Origin: Candidatus Woesearchaeota archaeon
Lineage (GTDB): Archaea > Nanobdellota > Nanobdellia > Woesearchaeales > GW2011-AR4
DNA length: 35,109 bases
NCBI GenBank assembly: GCA_016784105.1
Contig: JADHVG010000008.1
Span: 1-35,109, forward strand
Direction: 5' to 3'
Shown: piece by piece, positions 32,589-35,109 of the stretch
Position numbering within the stretch: position 1 is the first letter of the stretch
How the letters are laid out: every line of letters begins with the position of its first letter
Translations under genes and position numbers: made by a program
The notes under the pieces: generated by a model
Seen by the model: only the letters and a program-made list of their open reading frames with translations
The model's database searches: none
Told to the model about the DNA's origin: nothing

Positions 32589-33191
32589 TTAGGGTCTCAT
32601 CCATCTTACTTCCCAATAAGAGACGTCATTTTCCTCATCTACAACCCCTATCAGAACTCGTTTCCTTGTTGAATGGGCAACTCTGTTTTTTGCGGCGAAT
32701 TCATACCACGTAAGTGATTTATCTTCTGAGACTGGGTAAATTATCCAACGGGCATGATCTTCTCCGGGTTTAACTCCCCGATCATACACCCTAAAATCAG
32801 CTCCGAACTTGAGAGCCGTCTTGATGATATATCCTCTGTTTCTTATATCCTTATACACACAATATCTCGTCCAAAAATTTTTGTCTTGTCTTCTTGCTTT
32901 TCTGACATATTCTTCGACTTTTAGTTTTTTGGTTTTGGTCTTATATACTTCTATTTTCGATTTTTCTATTAGGTACAATCCTTCAACCATACTCAGTTGG
33001 AGTCTTCCAGATTCTAAAGGGGTTCCGTATCTGCTTTGGGTGTATAATTCCTGTGATTCGTTGGAATTTTCTGTTAGAACTTTATCTAACAAAAATTCGG
33101 CCTTTATTTTTTCCTTATCCGGTCCTTTTTTGATCTTTGGGATAGATTTGGTTATTGCTTTCTTTTTTGCCTTTCTTTTTGCTTTCGCCAT
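32589..33191 (-). CDS. endA: tRNA-splicing endonuclease EndA
   Basis: The chosen start is the ATG at 33191 (MAKAKRKAKKKAITKS), giving 200 aa. The longer frame would add 45 unconserved residues reaching into the divergent RNase Z gene. The catalytic triad is Y136 (GADFRVYDRG), H146 (EDHARWIIYPV) and K177 (AHSTRKRVL), with spacings of 10 and 31 residues, identical to those of characterised archaeal EndA (Y115/H125/K156 in the methanogen enzyme). EndA cuts bulge-helix-bulge introns out of pre-tRNAs. The length fits the homomeric type. It is divergent from RNase Z. Confidence 0.94.
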   Translation of the reverse strand: MAKAKRKAKKKAITKSIPKIKKGPDKEKIKAEFLLDKVLTENSNESQELYTQSRYGTPLESGRLQLSMVEGLYLIEKSKIEVYKTKTKKLKVEEYVRKARRQDKNFWTRYCVYKDIRNRGYIIKTALKFGADFRVYDRGVKPGEDHARWIIYPVSEDKSLTWYEFAAKNRVAHSTRKRVLIGVVDEENDVSYWEVRWMRP

Positions 33192-33282
33192 CCCATTCAG
33201 ATTTGTATCAACGCTTAAAAAACTATTGCTTATTTGTTTTATAACAAAAATATTAAATTCTCGTGTTTTTTCCTTCTTTTCT
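33192..33282. promoter_or_regulatory. Divergent promoter region (endA / rnz)
   Basis: About 91 bp lie between the preferred starts. AAATATTAAATT (about 33248-33259) sits about 25 bp before the RNase Z ATG. TTATAAAAC (minus strand, about 33233-33243) serves endA. Both reading frames stay open across this stretch, but the added residues look noncoding. Confidence 0.5.
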
Positions 33283-34170
33283 ATGGATATTGTGTTTTTG
33301 GGCACTTCTGCCATGGTACCGACCAAGGAAAGAAACCACAGTGGGATTTTGATTAGATTGGGAACCGAAGATGTCTTAGTAGATTGTGGTGAGGGGACTC
33401 AAAGACAGCTAAAACTCGCAGGAGTAAAATTTTCAAAAATAAAAAAGATATTGATAAGTCACTGGCACGGAGATCACGTTCTTGGGCTTCCCGGCCTAAT
33501 ACAAAGTATGGGTGCTTCAGAGTATAATGAAACACTAGAAATTTACGGTCCAATAGGCACCAAAAAAAACATAAAGAAGGTTTTTGGGATTTTTGGAAAT
33601 AAAAATATGAAAATGGTTGTAAAGGAAATTTCATCCGGAAAGTTTCTTGAAAATGAAAAATATTGTTTTAAGTGTGTGCAGCTAAAACACAATGTTTCTT
33701 GTTTGGGCTATAGTATAACTGAAAAGGACAAAAGAAAAATCAAGTTAAAGGAAATCAAAAAGTTAGGGATTCCTCTCGGTCCCCGTATCGGGACGTTGCA
33801 ACTTGGTAAAAATATTTTTTGGAAAGGCAAAAAAATACTTTCAAAGGATGTATCTTCTCTTATTAAAGGCAAAAAAATAACCATAATTAGTGATACTGCG
33901 CCAAACGAAAAACTAGTTTCCTTTTGTGGTAACTCTGATGTTTTGGTTTGTGAGTCTACATATGGATTAGATGAAATCAAGAAGGCAAAAGAACACTTTC
34001 ATATGACTTCAACCCAAGCAGCAGAACTCGGAAAATTATCAAAAACAAAAAAACTTGTTTTGACCCACTTCAGTGCCAGATACAAAATAACAAAACAATT
34101 AGAAAAAGAAGCAAAAAAAATTTTTCCAAAAACGGTTTGTGCTAGTGATTTTATGGAAATTAAAAGCTAA
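33283..34170 (+). CDS. rnz: Ribonuclease Z
   Basis: The chosen start is the ATG at 33283 (MDIVFLGTSAMVPTKERN), giving the usual 295 aa; the frame is open 158 codons further upstream but that part is antisense to endA. Metal-binding residues of the beta-lactamase fold are visible: H60-x-H62-x-D64-H65 in SHWHGDHVLGLPG, H136 in LKHNVSC, D204 in IISDTAPN and H262 in LTHFSARY, plus the CESTY and HFHMTS segments. RNase Z removes the 3' trailer of pre-tRNAs. It is divergent from endA. Confidence 0.95.
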   Translation: MDIVFLGTSAMVPTKERNHSGILIRLGTEDVLVDCGEGTQRQLKLAGVKFSKIKKILISHWHGDHVLGLPGLIQSMGASEYNETLEIYGPIGTKKNIKKVFGIFGNKNMKMVVKEISSGKFLENEKYCFKCVQLKHNVSCLGYSITEKDKRKIKLKEIKKLGIPLGPRIGTLQLGKNIFWKGKKILSKDVSSLIKGKKITIISDTAPNEKLVSFCGNSDVLVCESTYGLDEIKKAKEHFHMTSTQAAELGKLSKTKKLVLTHFSARYKITKQLEKEAKKIFPKTVCASDFMEIKS

Positions 34171-34172
34171 AA

Positions 34173-34367
34173 TTATCTCTTTTTTCTTTTGAGTGTCCGT
34201 TCTATTTTTAGTTCTTCTCGCATTATTTTATTCACTACGTTCTCTACATGGGATTCTATCCTAGCGATTCTTCGCTCCATAAGAACCAAAACCCTTAAAG
34301 AATAAACTATTGCGGCTAGTGTTCCAACAATGATCGCAAGTGTGACCTCCTGAACTTCTAATACCAT
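34173..34367 (-). CDS. Small single-pass membrane protein with basic coiled-coil tail
   Basis: The 64-aa product has one hydrophobic segment (about residues 8-31, TLAIIVGTLAAIVYSLRVLVL) and a charged helical tail (ERRIARIESHVENVV, then KIERTLKRKKR). GAGGTGGTAAC directly before the ATG is one of the strongest ribosome-binding sites in the window. It lies downstream of the TrmB-type regulator gene on the same strand. Family not recognised; a scaffold or subunit role is possible. Confidence 0.7.
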   Translation of the reverse strand: MVLEVQEVTLAIIVGTLAAIVYSLRVLVLMERRIARIESHVENVVNKIMREELKIERTLKRKKR

Positions 34368-34432
34368 GTTACCACCTCTTTCTTATCTCATTAGAAAGAA
34401 AGGGGTATAAATAGTTTTCGTATTTGCTCTCT

Positions 34433-35107
34433 TCAGTTTGAAGCAAGTAACTGTTTAAAGAATTTGGTTACTTTGGTGTTTTTTATCCAAATCCCAAAGT
34501 CGTAATCGGAATGTGTTTCCTTCTTTTCAAGTGGAAGTAATATTGTGTTATCTTGGTCAACAAGACAAATCCTTAATCCCTCCTCTAAAGCCAAAACTTT
34601 AGTTTTTGTGTTTTCTATTCCTTCTTTCGCTCCCCCTAACATGTTTTTTGGTAAGGTTATGTTTTCACTAGACTCTTTTATTAAGAAGTTGATGTGTTTC
34701 TGTGTGTTTTTCCTTCCTTTTAGTATTGCTATTGTGTCTCGTATGTTTTCTGATGATTTTTCGTATGTTTCTTGTAAGGCCCCCACAAGCCCGTTGAATT
34801 CTGGGTTGTTTATTCCTACCAGGTGTTCTTTTGTGTTTTCTTCTATTTTTCCTTTTACTCTTTCTAGTACTTCTTTTGGTGGTACTGCTAGATACTTGAT
34901 AGGTTTTCCTAGTTTCATAACCACAAAACCTTTTTTCTCTAAACTCTCAAGAACATCATAACTTCTGGACCTCGGAACATTAGCAATATCACTAAGTTCG
35001 CCGGCAGTACTGACTCCTCTGGAAAGCAATGCCGTCCAGATTTTAACTTCATATGTATTGAGACCCAACGATTTTATTTTTTTTATTGATTCTAAGTCAA
35101 CTAACAT
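34433..35107 (-). CDS. TrmB-family transcriptional regulator
   Basis: The 224-aa product starts with the TrmB winged-helix domain. LKSLGLNTYEVKIWTALLSR-like sequence (here KSLGLNTYEVKIWTALLSRG) is followed by STAGELSDIANVPRSRSYDVLESLEKKG (split STAGELSDIA, NVPRSRSYDV, LESLEKKG) and FVVMKLGKPIKYLAVPPKEVL. A coiled-coil region follows, then a C-terminal domain (LGGAKEGIENTKTKVLAL, then IWIKNTKVTKFFKQLL). Sugar-responsive TrmB proteins have a longer effector domain; this one is short and its ligand is unknown. The promoter lies beyond the right edge. Confidence 0.88.
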   Translation of the reverse strand: MLVDLESIKKIKSLGLNTYEVKIWTALLSRGVSTAGELSDIANVPRSRSYDVLESLEKKGFVVMKLGKPIKYLAVPPKEVLERVKGKIEENTKEHLVGINNPEFNGLVGALQETYEKSSENIRDTIAILKGRKNTQKHINFLIKESSENITLPKNMLGGAKEGIENTKTKVLALEEGLRICLVDQDNTILLPLEKKETHSDYDFGIWIKNTKVTKFFKQLLASN

Positions 35108-35109
35108 AG

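Noticed and set aside
32809-33282. 158-codon N-terminal extension of RNase Z.
   Set aside because: It is antisense to endA, and the family start MDIVFLGTSA with its own TATA-like box is at 33283.
33192-33326. 45-residue N-terminal extension of EndA.
   Set aside because: It overlaps the start of divergent rnz and is not like EndA; the lysine-rich start at 33191 gives normal size and catalytic spacing.

Overview
The window looks like a chromosomal stretch of an AT-rich archaeon. The core genes are archaeal or archaeal/eukaryotic in type: Pelota, full-length Hef, RFC small subunit, FEN-1 with a C-terminal PIP box, archaeal-type TyrRS, PAN ATPase, EndA tRNA-splicing endonuclease, RNase Z, Trm5-like methyltransferase and a TrmB-type regulator. 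Many genes have an A/T-rich TATA-like box about 25-30 bp before the ATG with almost no leader, and others have GGTGAT-type Shine-Dalgarno sites. Small membrane proteins and the pilin-like leader of the 389-aa surface protein fit a DPANN lineage (Woesearchaeota/Pacearchaeota-like), but that placement is inference. No rRNA, tRNA or CRISPR array was found.

Layout. 1-3675 (minus): two cell-surface genes, an anchored protein with three similar beta-rich domains followed by a large 7-TM protein whose outer part carries a cysteine-rich segment and a lysozyme/transglycosylase-like domain; it runs off the left edge. 3800-7895 (plus): Pelota, a 42-aa zinc ribbon, acetyl-CoA synthetase, HtpX. 7882-14790: Hef plus a nitrilase-family enzyme, a 74-aa protein, a degenerate site-2-protease-like membrane protein with a small membrane partner, a TraB-family protein, a PRC-barrel protein and a cation/calcium exchanger. 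14896-18041: a lipoprotein, RFC small subunit, a second PRC-barrel protein and a Cas4-like nuclease.

18084-19617 is an accessory island. Two genes of unknown function (one clearly richer in G+C) sit between two GC-rich, hairpin-rich noncoding elements. A third related element lies at 27770-27873, just before a free-standing LAGLIDADG endonuclease gene. Two of the elements share one secondary-structure plan even where their sequences differ, and all three end in CTGGACAT pointing at the promoter of the next gene. A separate GC-rich patch with a 7-bp closing stem and a T run (28991-29071) lies downstream of the endonuclease gene and may be a small RNA.

19653-29787: TyrRS, a GT-C-like membrane protein broken by a frameshift in a T7 tract, then a run of proteolysis genes (M16, M24, M29 peptidases and PAN), the endonuclease and a YkgJ-type cysteine-cluster protein. 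29777-35107: an RNA/DNA processing block (Trm5-like, FEN-1, a winged-helix/nuclease-like protein, EndA, and RNase Z reading the other way), a small membrane protein and the TrmB-type regulator.

Same-strand neighbours are often joined by TAA-A/G-ATG, one base between stop and start, which suggests translational coupling.
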